The notes: generated by a model from the letters alone, not told the origin. A stretch of 64,000 nucleotides of DNA from Cymbomonas tetramitiformis (GCA_001247695.2 LGRX02003529.1:18470-82469); one strand, 5' to 3'; numbered from the stretch's first letter, positions 28,401-38,610 are shown. Numbers and translations: made by a program.

Positions 28401-31400
28401 AGAGGCAGCGACTGGAAGGACGGAGAACAAGGTTTGGGGCTTCAAGAATCTGAAGGTCGTGTCCAAAGCTGCGGAGCACATCTGTCGACTCTCAGGGTCA
28501 AGGGTGCGGTGAGCTTGGCAAACAGCAGTGCATCCATCATCTGCGACAGTGGTTTCACTGCAAGCCACAAGGCGATGGCGAGATGCTGTGCCATCCCGAA
28601 CGACGTGCGACGCCGCCTGAGCTGCCAGGCTAAGTGCCCTGCACGGCGCCAACCTTAGGTGGATGCACTGCTCTACATCGTGACTGCTGATGCCAATATG
28701 TGATCTCTGGATGGTCAACACTGGAGCTGGGGATCTCCTCCAGTCGTTGCCAGCACTCGACAAACGTCGCACATCCGCTGGAGCCGCCTGAACTGCTTCT
28801 TTGAGAGGGCTGAGAGCAAGGAGTGTCGAGATGGCTTGTTTCTGGTGCAGACCATTGGCAGCTGAAATGCTGCCGATGTTTGACATCGTAGAGCAGGCAA
28901 TCTGGCATGTCATGATGTTATCAACGCAAAAATCATGCACGGGGGAACTCGAACTGGCAGTCACACTGCATTCTCCTTGCGAGGGAAGGACCGTGACGTC
29001 GGTCGTCGTGTGCGTAGACCTGAATGAATCGCAGTCATCACAATCGAGCCCCGCGAGCATGGAGGGGAACACCATATCCACCAAGGTGACTGCGGGCACA
29101 GCGCACATGATACCGGCAGCAACCACGGCACTCTCGGAGGCTAAAGACTTTGGAAATACTGCTTTGCCGCATACTGCAAATCCCAAAAGGAGGGGCAAGG
29201 CGCACATCTGTAATCTCAGCTTGATTTGGGTCACAGCGAGGTCCATCTCAGCAGATATTGCATGCAAGATTGACGACTGAAGGACTGGGTTCACTGAATG
29301 CCGCTTGTGTATAAGCAATCGGTCAAGTTGAGTCAAAGACGAGGCTAAAGGCGTGGTGCTCGAAGCAGAGAGGACAACATGCGCATTCGTGCCTTGATAT
29401 GCAAATGAGCTCACACCAGTCCAAGGTATCGAATTATCAAGATTCCTGAAACACGGTGCCGAAGACAAATTCCCGAAATCGAATTGTCGAGAAATCGAAA
29501 ATCCATTGCCAGACAGACAGAATGTAACATGCGGACTGATCGCCACCAGATGCCTGATGGGCGCCGAGGGCTGCATCATCACCCTTGCACTCGCGCCTAT
29601 CACCCCGGCCACTCCCGCTGCAGGCTCCGTGTGTCCCATCACCGACTTCACCGCCTGCAGGTGTATGCTGTACGAGTCTCCCGCCCAGCACCCTGGTTGC
29701 ACCGCTTGCAGCAGCCCGTGTATGGCCCCCACCTCGATGGGATCTCCCAGTGCTGTGCCAGTGCCATGCATCTCCAGCCCATTCACGTCGCGTATGCCTC
29801 TCTGCGGGGACCCCAACCCGCATATAGCCGCCATGATGACCTGCTGCTGGGCCGGGCCGTTGGGGGCTGTGAGTGAGCTTGAGCGGCCATCCTGGTTCAC
29901 TGCTGATCCCTGCATTACTACTGCGCCTGGCGTCACGACACTGCTCGGCGTCTCCGCACCCTCACCAGCGTGTCCGAGCTTTGGTCCCGCATGCATGGTG
30001 ATGACGATGCAGGCCTCGCCACGCACGTAGCCGTCCGCAGCGCTGTCCAGCGTCTTGCACCGCCCATCGCTGGACAGCATGTTGGCGCTGTATATCACCA
30101 TGCTTGCGTGGGGGGTCAGAATCAGGTTGACCCCACATGTCATCGCCGACCGGCACTCCCCGCCCACCAGGCTCCGGTGTCCCAGGTAGGTGCCCACGAG
30201 AGAGGATGAGCACGCAGTGTCCACACTCACAGCAGGCCCCGTCATGCCATACAGGTATGACAGCCGCCCCGACACCACGCTCACCCCCGTGCCCGTGGCC
30301 ATGTACGCACTCATGGCTCCGAGCTGGCTCGATGTGATGACTTGGTTGTAGTCGGGCGCATACACCCCAACGTACACCCCCCACTTCCCGCCACCGTCTT
30401 GGCTGCCTGCAGCTCTTCTAGAGGCGGGGGTATGGCTACTGTCGTCGCTATTGACCGAAGATGCGGCTTGCGCCTTCCAGCTGCACTCCAGCAGCAGCCT
30501 CTGCTGAGGGTCCATGAATGACGCCTCAGTAGCCCCTATCCCGAAGCACGCCCCGTCGAACATGCTCACGTCACGCACAAAGCTGCCAAAGCGCGGGCCC
30601 ACCCCGGAGATGTGCGGGCATGGGGTGTCCACATCCCAGCGCTCTAACTGAGGCACCACTGTCACACTGTCCGAGTCAACGTACCAGCAGCCGCTGTCAC
30701 CATACGCAGATGGGCCATGACCATGCTCTCCCACCAGACTTGATGCTTGAGCCACAGCCCCGATTGCCACACACCATGCTGCCGCAGGGTGCATCTCGTG
30801 ATCACAGAGCACAGGTGCGCTGTGCAGCGCCACTGCATCTGTGGTCACCGCAGCGCCTGGGGGGTCGACGGACAGCTCTGTGTGAAGATACTGCACGACT
30901 GCATTCACCGAGGGGTAGTCAAACACCAATGTCACCGGAAGTTCCACGTTCAGCGAGCGCTCGATCATGGTCGTCACCTCCACCGCAGCCAGAGAATCCA
31001 GCCCCGCTTCCATCAGTGGGGCATCCTCATCTATGTCCATCTGAAGAGTGCTCTGCACAGCATGCAGCACCTCCCTGCGAATCACCGCTGATGTCAACGC
31101 TGCCTCTGTTGCCGATCCGGACACTGTTGTCATCGTGGCCGCGGGGATCTGTGCAGATTCTGCACCACTCCCAGCCTCCAATATGCATTGCGCAAACATG
31201 TCTGGAATGCCGGGGATCGCCTCGGACATTCTGCTCCAGACGAAGGGGCTGGCCACCAGCTGACCGCCCATCACGCGCATGCCGCGGCTCGATGCCCGCA
31301 GGCTATGCATGCACGCATGCAGCACCGAGAGACCCTGCTCAGGTGTGAGCACCCCGAACCCGTACCGCTCGGCTCTGAGGAGCGTCCCTCTGTCTTGCAT

Positions 31401-34400
31401 CGCCATGCCGTCTGTCCCCCATGCCCCCCACTGAATACTGATGCACGCCGCACCTTTATGTTGCTGCTGCTCGGCCCAAGAGTCAAGCCCTGCATTCGCA
31501 GCCGAGTAGCTGGCCTGCCCTGCTGAGCCCACCAACGCCGCCACAGATGAGAATGCCACAGCTACGTCAAGCGGGTGCGCTGAAAGCGCGGAGCCCGACA
31601 TGTGTGCCGCCGCACCCAATTTAGGGGCCAGCACCCCATATATGGAGCCAGCGGTCTGGTTGGCCAGCACCGCATCCTGCAGAATGCCGGCCGTATGCAT
31701 GATACCCCCAATGGGGAAGCGCATGCCGTACGGGGAGGACGTCGTGGAGGCGAGGTCCTCCGTGCAGGAGACATCGACACGAGTCATGTGCATCACGCTG
31801 TGGTGGTGAGCCAATGCGGACGAGGGCTGCATCCAGGGCAGCGAGCAAGCAAGGCGGGTACGCCCGGTGCGGCTGAGGAGGCAAGGGAGGGAGGCAGCGC
31901 TGCGGAGCATCCACGTGCCCACGAGCATCCCCAAGGAACCAGTCCCGCCGGTGATTAGAGCTTGTGCACTCCGGCAGTCCGACCACTTTTTGTTTGCGAG
32001 AGTTATCGGCGTTCTGAGCAGGTCTGCCATCATCAGTAACTGCCTCACACGCACCTGGTTGGCATCAAAGACGGTCTTCTGCATGGCACCCGTGTTGTCA
32101 GCTGAGGCGGCATGCTGAGCCAAGCATCCAGCCACAGAAGGGATATCCGATTTGCAAGGATGCACTTGGATCATGGCAATCTTTGCGATGGAAGGTGCAC
32201 CTTCAGCTGCTGCAGTGGAGATCAAAGAGTGGAGCTGGCTGCAGCTCAAACTGGGTATCGGTCGAGCGACAGTTGCACAGCCGTCGGTGTTACCACTGCT
32301 GACCACCTGAGGGCGGTCATGCAGCGAGGGCCTCTGTGCAAAAAAGTTAAAAGCTGCAAGCAGTGGCACATGCGGGAGCATCTGGGGAAGCGGTCGCATT
32401 GTGCCAGCAGCATCAAGGTTGCCCTCGAATGTGTGTGGATGTACAGGCACCTCCGTCCTTCTCTCCGGAATAAGGATCAGATCGGGAATGGTGCGCCATC
32501 TCAGCGTATACAGAGCCTTTGTCACAGAGTGTGGGGAAGCCACTGGCATCTGCGGAGGCTGACCAATGCCCATGGAGCGCACACCGACGGCTTCAAATAA
32601 TAAGGTCGCTGCCCTTGGCCCTGACATCATTCGATGGGTACTGCTTGCTGTGGCTTGCCCATCGCAGGCAGCATGCTCTTGCATCCCAACTGCAGCACAT
32701 CTAGTGTTGTGGGCCAATGGCATGTAGTAGCTCAGCAAGGACACCAAGCGGGTGGCATGTGGCGCCAGCACGTTTCTCATCTGAGAGATTCCGGCATCGA
32801 GAGTGGTGACGAGGTGCGGGGTTTCCAATGAGTTGACCGCCACTGGCCACAGCCTCCCCGCAGTGAATGCCGCCCTAGGTAGGATGGGCGCTGCACTCGG
32901 ACATGCAAGTTGCTGCAAGGATACAGCCAGGCGCTGTGACGGCACGGGAGATTCGGCCCTGCGTGCTCCAGTGACTGAGCTCGAGCTGATGCAGAGATTG
33001 GTGGCAAAGAACGTTGCAATCTCGGTGCGTGTCCTGCGGAGCGATGTGCTGCCGGATAATGTGATGGCGCTGTTCTTTGAATCGAGTGGCACATGGCAGT
33101 GAAGCTCATCGTTCTTTGTCAGCTGGCCTCCTTCGTCTCCAGCTTTGTCTGACACGAGTGGCAGCACCTGACCCACGAAGAGCATCTCCGACACAGCGAC
33201 ATTGAGCGCACGCATCTCGGAGACCCTCCGGGAGGCCCGCGTGACTTCTGCGGCAAGCTCCAGAACAGCTGCATCAGGCAGTACGTACATCCGCTGATAG
33301 CGGCATTGGCACCAGCACATCATCAGCGCAGAGCTCAGCTTGCACACAAGCTGCATAGCGTCATCATTGTGACTGGGACTCAAAACATGGGATATCAATG
33401 GGCAACTTGCTGGCTGGTACCATAGACATCTTCGATTAGCAGATCGTGACACGTCTTGATCAAACGGTGTTCTGGAATCCTGCCTGCACGTCACGACGTG
33501 CACATTGGTGCCTTGGAATGCAAATGCGCTGACTCCAACAGCGGCGCCATGGACACTGCTGCTAGGATGTGGAGCACCCGTTTTGGGTAGCGCCACAATA
33601 TGCTGCGTGACGGGTCGCATCCCACCCTTTGATGATAGAAGGAGGGCACTCCCCACATACGGGTTCAGGGTTCGAAGATAGGGCAATGATGACACTGTCA
33701 CATGGGTGACTGCATAGGTTGCGTGAAGCAGCCCGATTAGCCCAGCCGCGGCCTCAGTGTGTCCTAGGAAGGACTTGGCTGCGCTCACTGTGAATGGTGG
33801 TGCATGCTCGCTGTGTTGTTTGCACTCTGTGCGCAGGACAGATCGAGCGGCTCCCAGCTCAATTGGGTCCCCCAGTGGCGTCCCCGTGCCGTGGAGTTGC
33901 AACATAGAAACGTTCTCACGTGTTACATCACCCTTCAGCAGCGCAGCGGCCATGACGGACTGCTGCGATGGCCCGTTCGGCGCGGTCAGTGAAGCTGTGC
34001 GGCCATCCTGACCCGCAGCAGTGCCAAGAAGGTGGAGTACACAGTCCGAGGTTAGGGCATTTGCAGTCTCTGAGAAAAGCTGCATGGCGCAGCAAGCCTC
34101 GCCTCTTCCGTACCCGTCCGCACTGCTGTCAAGCGCTTTGCACCGCCCGTCGAGGCTGAGCATGCCTGCTGCTGCGATAGTGAGCGCCGTCTCGGCAGAA
34201 AGCATCAAGTTCACCCCGGCGGCGGTGGCGCTCAGCGCCTCTCCATGGTGAAGGCTCCCGAGTGCGAGATGCACAGCCATCAGCGAGGAGGAGCATGCAG
34301 TATCAACACTGAGCGCAGCGCCTTTAAAACCGAACGCATACGCCAGCCGGCCAGCAGCCACGCTCATCGGTACTCCGGTTGCGAGCAAAGGGCTTGCGTG

Positions 34401-35539
34401 CAAGATGTGCGTCCTGACAGAACTGGCATATTCCATGTGCTGAATGCCCACGAGAACCGCATGGCTGGTGCGCTGCTCCGCTCGCAACTCAGGAGATGCG
34501 ATAGTGGCAGAAATAGAACTGCAGGCCACCTCTAGGAGGACCCGCTGCTGAGGATCCATGAGGCTGGCTTCGTTCGAACTGATCCCAAAGAGATCAGAAT
34601 CAAAGAGTTTCACGTCCTTTATGAACGATCCAAAACGATTGTGGTTGAGCGTGGCAGTACGACTGCTAGTCGAATCTTGCTCAAAGAGGCTGAAGCCTTC
34701 GTCCCAACGATCTGCAGGTGAGAGGACAGAGTTTGGGCACGCCCATGGAACGACACTTTCGCTGTCTGTATCGAAGGACATCCGTGCGGTTATAGCAGTC
34801 GTCGCGATGGGACCCAGAGAGGAACTAGGTTGGGCCCTAGGATCAAGCGGAAGGTCAGGCACTTCTAGCTGATGCTTGTTCGCTGTCACCTGCTCATCCT
34901 GGAGCTGAACAGTTACGTATTCCGATAACAAACGGATGGAAGGATAGTCAAATGTAATAGATGGTGGCACCTCGATGTGGAACTCGCTTCGTAAGCGCTC
35001 GTGGAGCTCGACAGCCGCCAAGGAGTCCACGCCTGCATCCATGAGTGGCTCATCGATATCGATGTCCACGCGAGCAATTTCCCTGATAAGGGTAATAATA
35101 TGGGATTGGACAGACGGCATACTGCGATAGGTGTTACGGGACTGCCACAGAGCCGATGTGGAAGCAGAGCGCTCGTCAGTCTCGTGCTGAACTGGTTGGC
35201 TGCTTTCGGCACGTGATGAGGGGAGCGAGCGGATGGGCTTAGCTGATGCCGATTTTGACAGGTCAGTGAACAAAAGCCTTCGTTGTGGGTTGGTGCTGTT
35301 TACACGCAAAAATGGTATGGTCCTGATACGTGTGCAGATTACAGACACCCTCGCTAAGATAAGTAAAGGCCAAATGCACTCAGGAGATAAGCTTTCCAAC
35401 CCAAGAGCGTCAAGTGCGTTGGTCAAGTTTGCACGTGCGATCATGCCCAAGGACGCAAACGGTCCAAAGTTGACGCTTGTCGTAGCCAGCCCAGCTTGCT
35501 GATGTGAATTTGCCAGCGAATCAAGAAATGCGTTGGCAC
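1..35539 (-). CDS. Giant trans-AT-like type I modular PKS, downstream exon (modules 5-13, runs off window)
   Basis: One uninterrupted minus-strand frame (codon low positions divisible by 3) runs from the intron acceptor to base 1, about 11,845 codons without a stop. I checked the frame at many points: the KS cysteines at 34293, 30210, 26073, 20724, 15414, 11391, 6093 and 780 all fall in it, as do DH, KR and ACP motifs and the divergent linkers I translated. It completes the KR of module 5, adds that module's ACP, and then encodes modules 6-12 and most of a KS of module 13. It ends inside the KS C-terminal motif SGFAFQG, so the gene continues left of the window. No AT, thioesterase or reductive release domain is seen. 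An exon over 35 kb is exceptional for a eukaryote. Confidence 0.92.
246..3642 (-). repeat. Homogenised ER-KR-ACP-KS tract, copy 1
   Basis: Covers the module 12 ER, KR and ACP and most of the module 13 KS. It matches copy 2 at an offset of 5,313 bases with few substitutions. Like copy 2 it carries 15 extra bases near 2475-2495 compared with copies 3 and 4. Confidence 0.94.
1460..6779 (-). other. PKS module 12: KS-DH-ER-KR-ACP
   Basis: The KS has Cys at 6093-6095 and ends in AFQGTNGH, with Gly where other KS domains here have Ala or Val. The DH is intact: LDHQIAGTALFPGAGYLEM (about 5077-5140) and CLDNAMQL near 4590-4610. ER (about 3640-2880), KR (GGLGALG near 2582-2602, NYAAAN near 2085-2104) and ACP (GLDSL near 1571-1588) belong to the homogenised family and sit 5,313 bases from those of module 11. 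Predicted to reduce fully. Confidence 0.88.
5559..8727 (-). repeat. Homogenised ER-KR-ACP-KS tract, copy 2
   Basis: Covers the module 11 ER (C-terminal part), KR and ACP and most of the module 12 KS. The right edge falls within the ER at 8727, about 300 bases earlier than in the other copies, so the start of this ER is divergent. Confidence 0.94.
6780..12029 (-). other. PKS module 11: KS-DH-ER-KR-ACP
   Basis: The KS has Cys at 11391-11393. Its N-terminal half (about 11203-11826) is near-identical to modules 7 and 8 while the C-terminal half is distinct. The DH is textbook: HRVVGRALFPGAGYL (about 10345-10400) and LDNAMQL (about 9872-9892). The ER begins in divergent sequence with GDSVLGMG (about 8745-8785) and then joins the homogenised tract at MMCPKPLCLPYQHAAALP. 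The KR GGLGALG lies near 7895-7915, NYAAAN near 7398-7417 and the ACP GLDSL near 6884-6901. Predicted to reduce fully. Confidence 0.88.
11203..11826 (-). repeat. Partial copy: N-terminal half of KS (module 11)
   Basis: About 620 bases are near-identical to the KS N-terminal halves of modules 7 and 8, including the active-site Cys region. The flanks on both sides are divergent. The match breaks near the DGYVRGEA motif at the left edge. Confidence 0.9.
12030..16089 (-). other. PKS module 10: KS-(degenerate DH)-KR-ACP
   Basis: The KS has Cys at 15414-15416. In the DH position (about 14500-14560) the frame reads TNAPLGRYFIFN: Gly is kept, but His is Asn and Pro is Asn, and no ER follows. The KR is chimeric. 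Its NADPH-binding part (about 13062-13082) reads GGTGALA, with Ala replacing the last Gly, and is divergent, while its catalytic part (NYAAAN, about 12640-12657) is near-identical to modules 8, 9, 11 and 12. The ACP (12126-12143) reads GLGSL instead of GLDSL: the Ser for the phosphopantetheine arm is present but the preceding Asp is Gly. Predicted to leave a beta-hydroxyl if active. Confidence 0.84.
12371..12831 (-). repeat. Partial copy: catalytic half of KR only (module 10)
   Basis: About 460 bases match the KR catalytic half of the four long tracts at near-identity, with unrelated sequence on both sides. This short match inside a divergent KR-ACP looks like a gene-conversion patch. Confidence 0.9.
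14641..18263 (-). repeat. Homogenised ER-KR-ACP-KS tract, copy 3
   Basis: Covers the module 9 ER, KR and ACP and the whole module 10 KS. It matches copy 4 at exactly 5,310 bases offset. Relative to copies 1 and 2 it lacks 15 bases near 17110 and has 3 extra bases near 17420, so the copies pair as 1+2 and 3+4. Confidence 0.94.
16090..21404 (-). other. PKS module 9: KS-DH-ER-KR-ACP
   Basis: The KS has Cys at 20724-20726, HGTGTALGDPIE and SAVGHTETAAG. The DH signature DHRVMHRPLFPGAGFF (about 19712-19757) keeps the His but, as in module 2, has His in place of Gly. The second half has VDTSMQ with the catalytic Asp. The ER lies at about 18245-17500, the KR GGLGALG near 17202-17222, NYAAAN near 16720-16737 and the ACP GLDSL near 16208-16224. 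The block of ER, KR, ACP and following KS is displaced by exactly 5,310 bases from the equivalent block of module 8. Predicted to reduce fully. Confidence 0.88.
19951..23573 (-). repeat. Homogenised ER-KR-ACP-KS tract, copy 4
   Basis: Covers the module 8 ER, KR and ACP and the whole module 9 KS. Identity with copy 3 is broken only by scattered substitutions. Both edges are sharp and abut divergent DH/linker sequence. Confidence 0.94.
21405..26729 (-). other. PKS module 8: KS-DH-ER-KR-ACP
   Basis: The KS has Cys at 26073-26075 and is almost identical to the KS of module 7. The DH signature WDHRVVDRVLFPG (about 25019-25059) keeps the His, with Asp in place of the conserved Gly, and the second half has LDNTTQ with the catalytic Asp. 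The ER is recognised by YQHAAALPTPCLTAHLAL (about 23230-23320) and GRGGSSSVGLA. The KR has GGLGALG (about 22512-22532) and NYAAAN (about 22030-22047). The ACP has GLDSL near 21518-21534. ER, KR and ACP are near-identical to module 9. Predicted to reduce fully. Confidence 0.88.
25395..27831 (-). repeat. Homogenised KR-ACP-KS tract, copy A
   Basis: Covers KR and ACP of module 7 and most of the KS of module 8. It matches copy B at a constant 4,137-base offset, ending sharply just upstream of the KR GGTG motif. Confidence 0.94.
26730..30869 (-). other. PKS module 7: KS-(degenerate DH)-KR-ACP
   Basis: The KS has Cys at 30210-30212 and HGTGTALGDPIE. The DH remnant near 29160-29200 reads LLGFAVCGKAVFP: Gly and Pro of His-x3-Gly-x4-Pro are in place but the His position is Phe. 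The linker between KS and KR (about 29531-27832) is unlike that of module 6, although KS, KR and ACP are near-identical to modules 6 and 8. The KR has GGTGSLG (about 27792-27818) and SYSAAN (about 27360-27378); the ACP has GLDSL near 26851-26867. There is no ER. Predicted to leave a beta-hydroxyl. Confidence 0.87.
29532..31968 (-). repeat. Homogenised KR-ACP-KS tract, copy B
   Basis: Covers KR and ACP of module 6 and most of the KS of module 7. Scattered substitutions only, for example one changing a Lys/Thr-type position in the ACP. No length change was seen against copy A. Confidence 0.94.
30870..34899 (-). other. PKS module 6: KS-(degenerate DH)-KR-ACP
   Basis: The KS (about 34740-33490) has Cys at 34293-34295, HGTGTPLGDPIELGA and SFLGHTEAAAG. 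Where the DH should begin (33276-33311) the frame reads CRYQRMYVLPDAAVLEL: the Pro and following helix are recognisable, but catalytic His is Cys and the Gly is Arg, so the DH looks dead. The KR has GGTGSLG (about 31929-31955) and SYSAAN (about 31497-31515), with LQD in the LxD position. There is no ER. The ACP has GLDSL near 30988-31004. From about 31968 leftwards the sequence is near-identical to module 7. Predicted to leave a beta-hydroxyl. Confidence 0.87.
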
Positions 35540-36099
35540 CTGCACGTTCGAAAAGATCTAATCAGTCAACAAAACTTTCTGAAATCTGCGCTTGGTTTTG
35601 AAGGAAACGGTGATTTGCTAGCTGAAAAGAAGCTTCCTGCCTCACAAAAGAAAGGCGGTAGTGCATAACCTCAGACAACGATAGAAACTTAACTCATCGT
35701 TTCTCATTCAGAAACCGTGATTCACGTGTCTCTTCAGCACAGATTTCACGACCTCCATAGCCGACCTATGGATTCGAGCTGAGGTGCTGATACAAAAGAG
35801 GGCGGCCGTGCGTGGGGGTATAAATAAGTGCTTCCAGGAACCAGGTTCCTTGTACTCATCCGTTTTAAAGTCGATTTCTCGCGGGTTGTGAAGACTTTTG
35901 AAAGCATGCACTTTCCCTTCATCTTGAATATTGAATAATGACTTTGAGAATAGTGAAATGCGATGCAGCTCTTTTTTCGAGGAGGTAGAGCCCTACTCTT
36001 CCTCTTCGTCGGAAATGCGGAGACCGTCAGCTGATTTTTTCGTCCTTTCAATAGACTCTACTGCTTATTGTTTTTCAATGTTCTTCTCAGTCGAGTGTC

Positions 36100-36190
36100 G
36101 CTGTAGTCCTCTGAAGTCCTAAAGTCCTTGGGACTTTATAGCTCTAGTCCTTTAGTCCTAGACCTAGTGTAGTCCTAGACTATGGACTAA
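36100..36190. repeat. AGTCCT/AGGACT short-repeat cluster
   Basis: At least seven copies of AGTCCT or close variants, some inverted, lie in about 90 bases. The larger transposon is inserted at the end of this cluster: the sequence right of the element resumes with TAAGTCCTTTC, so the empty site was probably another repeat copy. Confidence 0.75.
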
Positions 36191-37654
36191 GGCCTGTGCT
36201 ACACCGGATTTCGGTACACTGTCGAGAAGCAAATAAGATTCGTTTCGCCGGGTCATACAGTCTCCATATGACCCAGCGATCATTTTCAGACGAGTTATTA
36301 AATCTATAAATCACAGTCCGCGCGATCAGATTAAAATCGACATTCGCCTGATCGAACGTGCGAACGTGTATAAATGCAGATTTTCCACGTCGAAAACTAG
36401 ACGACCCGATCTTGAACAGTGTCTGTGATTGGAAAATGCAGCATATTCTAGTCCAGCGATACACGATCTTCGCACCCCAGCTAGCCGGTGGTCTCTCTGA
36501 ACCGTTTCCGTTGTTTTGATCTGATGATCCAGGATTTGTCGCAGGCGACATTTGGGTGACATTTGGTGCAAGCTGAAGACGCCCCATGAAAGGTTCAAGA
36601 AATTAAAGAAAGCCACGAGGTTAGGAAACATACCTACGAGCGCGAAATGCTTGTGTTACGTGGTGCACTAGTTGTTTCCCTCTAGCAACGCGACGATTCC
36701 AAAGAACATTTTTTCTGTGCGTTCAAGGTTGTCGATTATGGCTAAGTGAAAACTTCTTGCTCTGGCAGACGAACTCTTCAAAACAAGGATCACGGTAACC
36801 AAGCACTTGAACGAGATCGCCATCTTGGGTTAAGTTAGTCTGGGTTGAGAGTGTATATTTTCGTAGACACAATTTCTGATAAAGAAAATTGAGCTGTGAG
36901 ATACATGTTCTCTATGGTTATAACACAAGCTGTCACTTGATTGTTTTCGTTATTACCGTTTGTTTGACAAGCTGTCTTGGGGTGGGAGAGCCAGCATAGC
37001 ATACGATAGCATGCCATATCCGATATCGATATGATTAATGATATGCATATCTTTCCAAACGCCATCGTCATATTGGCCACACGAACTAAAGAAAAAACCA
37101 AAAAACTTTTCAAACGCCGTCGTCATATTGGCCACAGCCTTTTAACAGACAGACACTTATGCTATAACTATAACTAGCAGATTTGAGATTAGCACGCCCC
37201 AACCGGCTCACCGTCGGAACCGGCCGGAGTTATGACAGACAAGGGAACGTATTCAATTGGCCGCCGGAGCATTTCCATTCACCGGCTACCCACGACCAAT
37301 AGAACATTAACGATCAAAAAACCGTATCTGATCCGATTCCTCCGAATATCCCCAATCATTATATTTTGCACTGTTAAGAAACAGGAAAGGTGTGCGCAAG
37401 CATCTTTTTAACTACCATCGTTTCACTGGCTCACCCCCATTTTCCACTGTTTTCATTGGCCCCCCCCGGCACCGTGATTTCCTATAACGATTTCGAGGTC
37501 CCAAATGTTGGACGATTATTTGCTTTTTGGCATTTCACAAATAATGACTTCGCATGACCTCGCATGACATCGCCGGATGACAGTCGCGACAGGAGCCAAT
37601 GAAATCGCTGCGATCAACACATTTGCTTTCCCAAGTTTCGGTGTAGCACAGGCC
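36191..37654. mobile_element. Non-autonomous DNA transposon, PIF/Harbinger-like, 1,464 bases
   Basis: The ends are perfect 16-base terminal inverted repeats, GGCCTGTGCTACACCG, at 36191-36206 and 37639-37654. The element is flanked by a TAA duplication (36188-36190 and 37655-37657). Starting in GG with a 3-base TWA target is typical of PIF/Harbinger; this family assignment is inference. No transposase-sized frame is present. Its outer regions match the smaller element nearby, while its central part (about 36585-37500) is unique and contains a roughly 25-base direct repeat at 37056 and 37111. It lies inside the PKS intron. Confidence 0.88.
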
Positions 37655-37778
37655 TAAGTCCTTTCAGCTTCGAGTTCCGACGCGAGAGAGGTTTAGAGCT
37701 ACACGCGTGTCATATTAGGTCATATGTCATGTGAATGCCGCTGCCGATGCCGATGCGATCTTCCGATATATCATATAA

Positions 37779-38394
37779 GGCCTGTGCTACACCGGATTTT
37801 GGTACACTGTCGAGAAGCAAATAAGATTCGTTTCGCCGGGTCATACAGTCTCCATATGACCCGGCGATCATTTTCAGACGAGTTATTTAATCTATAAATC
37901 ACAGTCCGCGCGATCAGATTAAAATCGACATTCGCCTTATCGAACGTGCGAAACGACTTAAAAAGGAATATTTCGGGCAAACGCGCGATATGTGTAGGAT
38001 ATGCGCAGAATTCTGATTTTCCGGGCGAGCGGAAGCATGTGGAACACTCCACGTCGAAAACTAGACGACCCCATCTTGAACAGTGTCTGTGATTGGAAAA
38101 TGCAGCATATTCTAGTCCAGCGATACACGATCTTCGCACCCCGGCTAGCCGGTGGTCTCTGTGAACCGTTCCCGTTTTTTTGATCTGATGATCCAGGATT
38201 TGTCCCAGGCGACATTTGGGTGACATTTGGTGCAAATGTTGTCCAACATTTGGACGATTATTTGCTTTTTGGCATTTCACAAATAATGACTTCGCATGAC
38301 CTCGCATGACATCGCCGGATGACAGTCGCGACAGGAGCCAATGAAATCGCTGCGATCAACACATTTGCTTTCAAGTTTCGGTGTAGCACAGGCC
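37779..38394. mobile_element. MITE-like PIF/Harbinger-type element, 616 bases
   Basis: It carries the same 16-base inverted termini (37779-37794 and 38379-38394) and its own TAA duplication (37776-37778 and 38395-38397). Its left two-thirds match 36191-36580 and its right end matches about 37500-37654 of the larger element, so it looks like an internal-deletion relative. It has an extra stretch of about 70 bases near 37952-38045 that the larger copy lacks, so neither is a simple derivative of the other. No coding capacity. Confidence 0.88.
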
Positions 38395-38610
38395 TAAACA
38401 CAAAACAGAAAGATAGGGAAGATCGAGATGCATTGCAATAGACGCGCGGCGCGGCGGACGGCCGGACGCGGACACGACCGCCAGACGCCAGACCCCACTC
38501 ATCAATTTTATGAAAAATAACATAAGAGCTCTGCAATCATCAGTACAGTACACAGTAGAGATCCTCTCGTCAGAAAATCCTAAATGAACAATGGAAACGG
38601 TTGTTCTCAC

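Larger units (their letters stand above)
35540..38610 (-). other. Spliceosomal intron of 3,071 bases in the PKS gene
   Basis: The donor reads CAG|GTGAGA and the acceptor GTGCAG|GT on the minus strand. A branch-site-like CTGAT has its A at 35562, about 22 bases before the acceptor. Splicing joins TAT GCA G to GT GCC AAC, giving Tyr-Ala-Gly-Ala-Asn, the KR catalytic YxxxN motif, followed by AFLD as expected in this family. The intron is a phase 1 type and much more AT-rich than the flanking exons. It contains two transposons and a short-repeat cluster. The remaining stretches (35540-36100, 37658-37775, 38398-38610) hold no gene I can recognise. Confidence 0.93.

Noticed and set aside
36180..36587. 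Minus-strand frames of 100-178 codons inside the intron (also 37771-38307)
   Set aside because: They lie within the two transposons and resemble each other only because the elements are related. No transposase motif or known domain.
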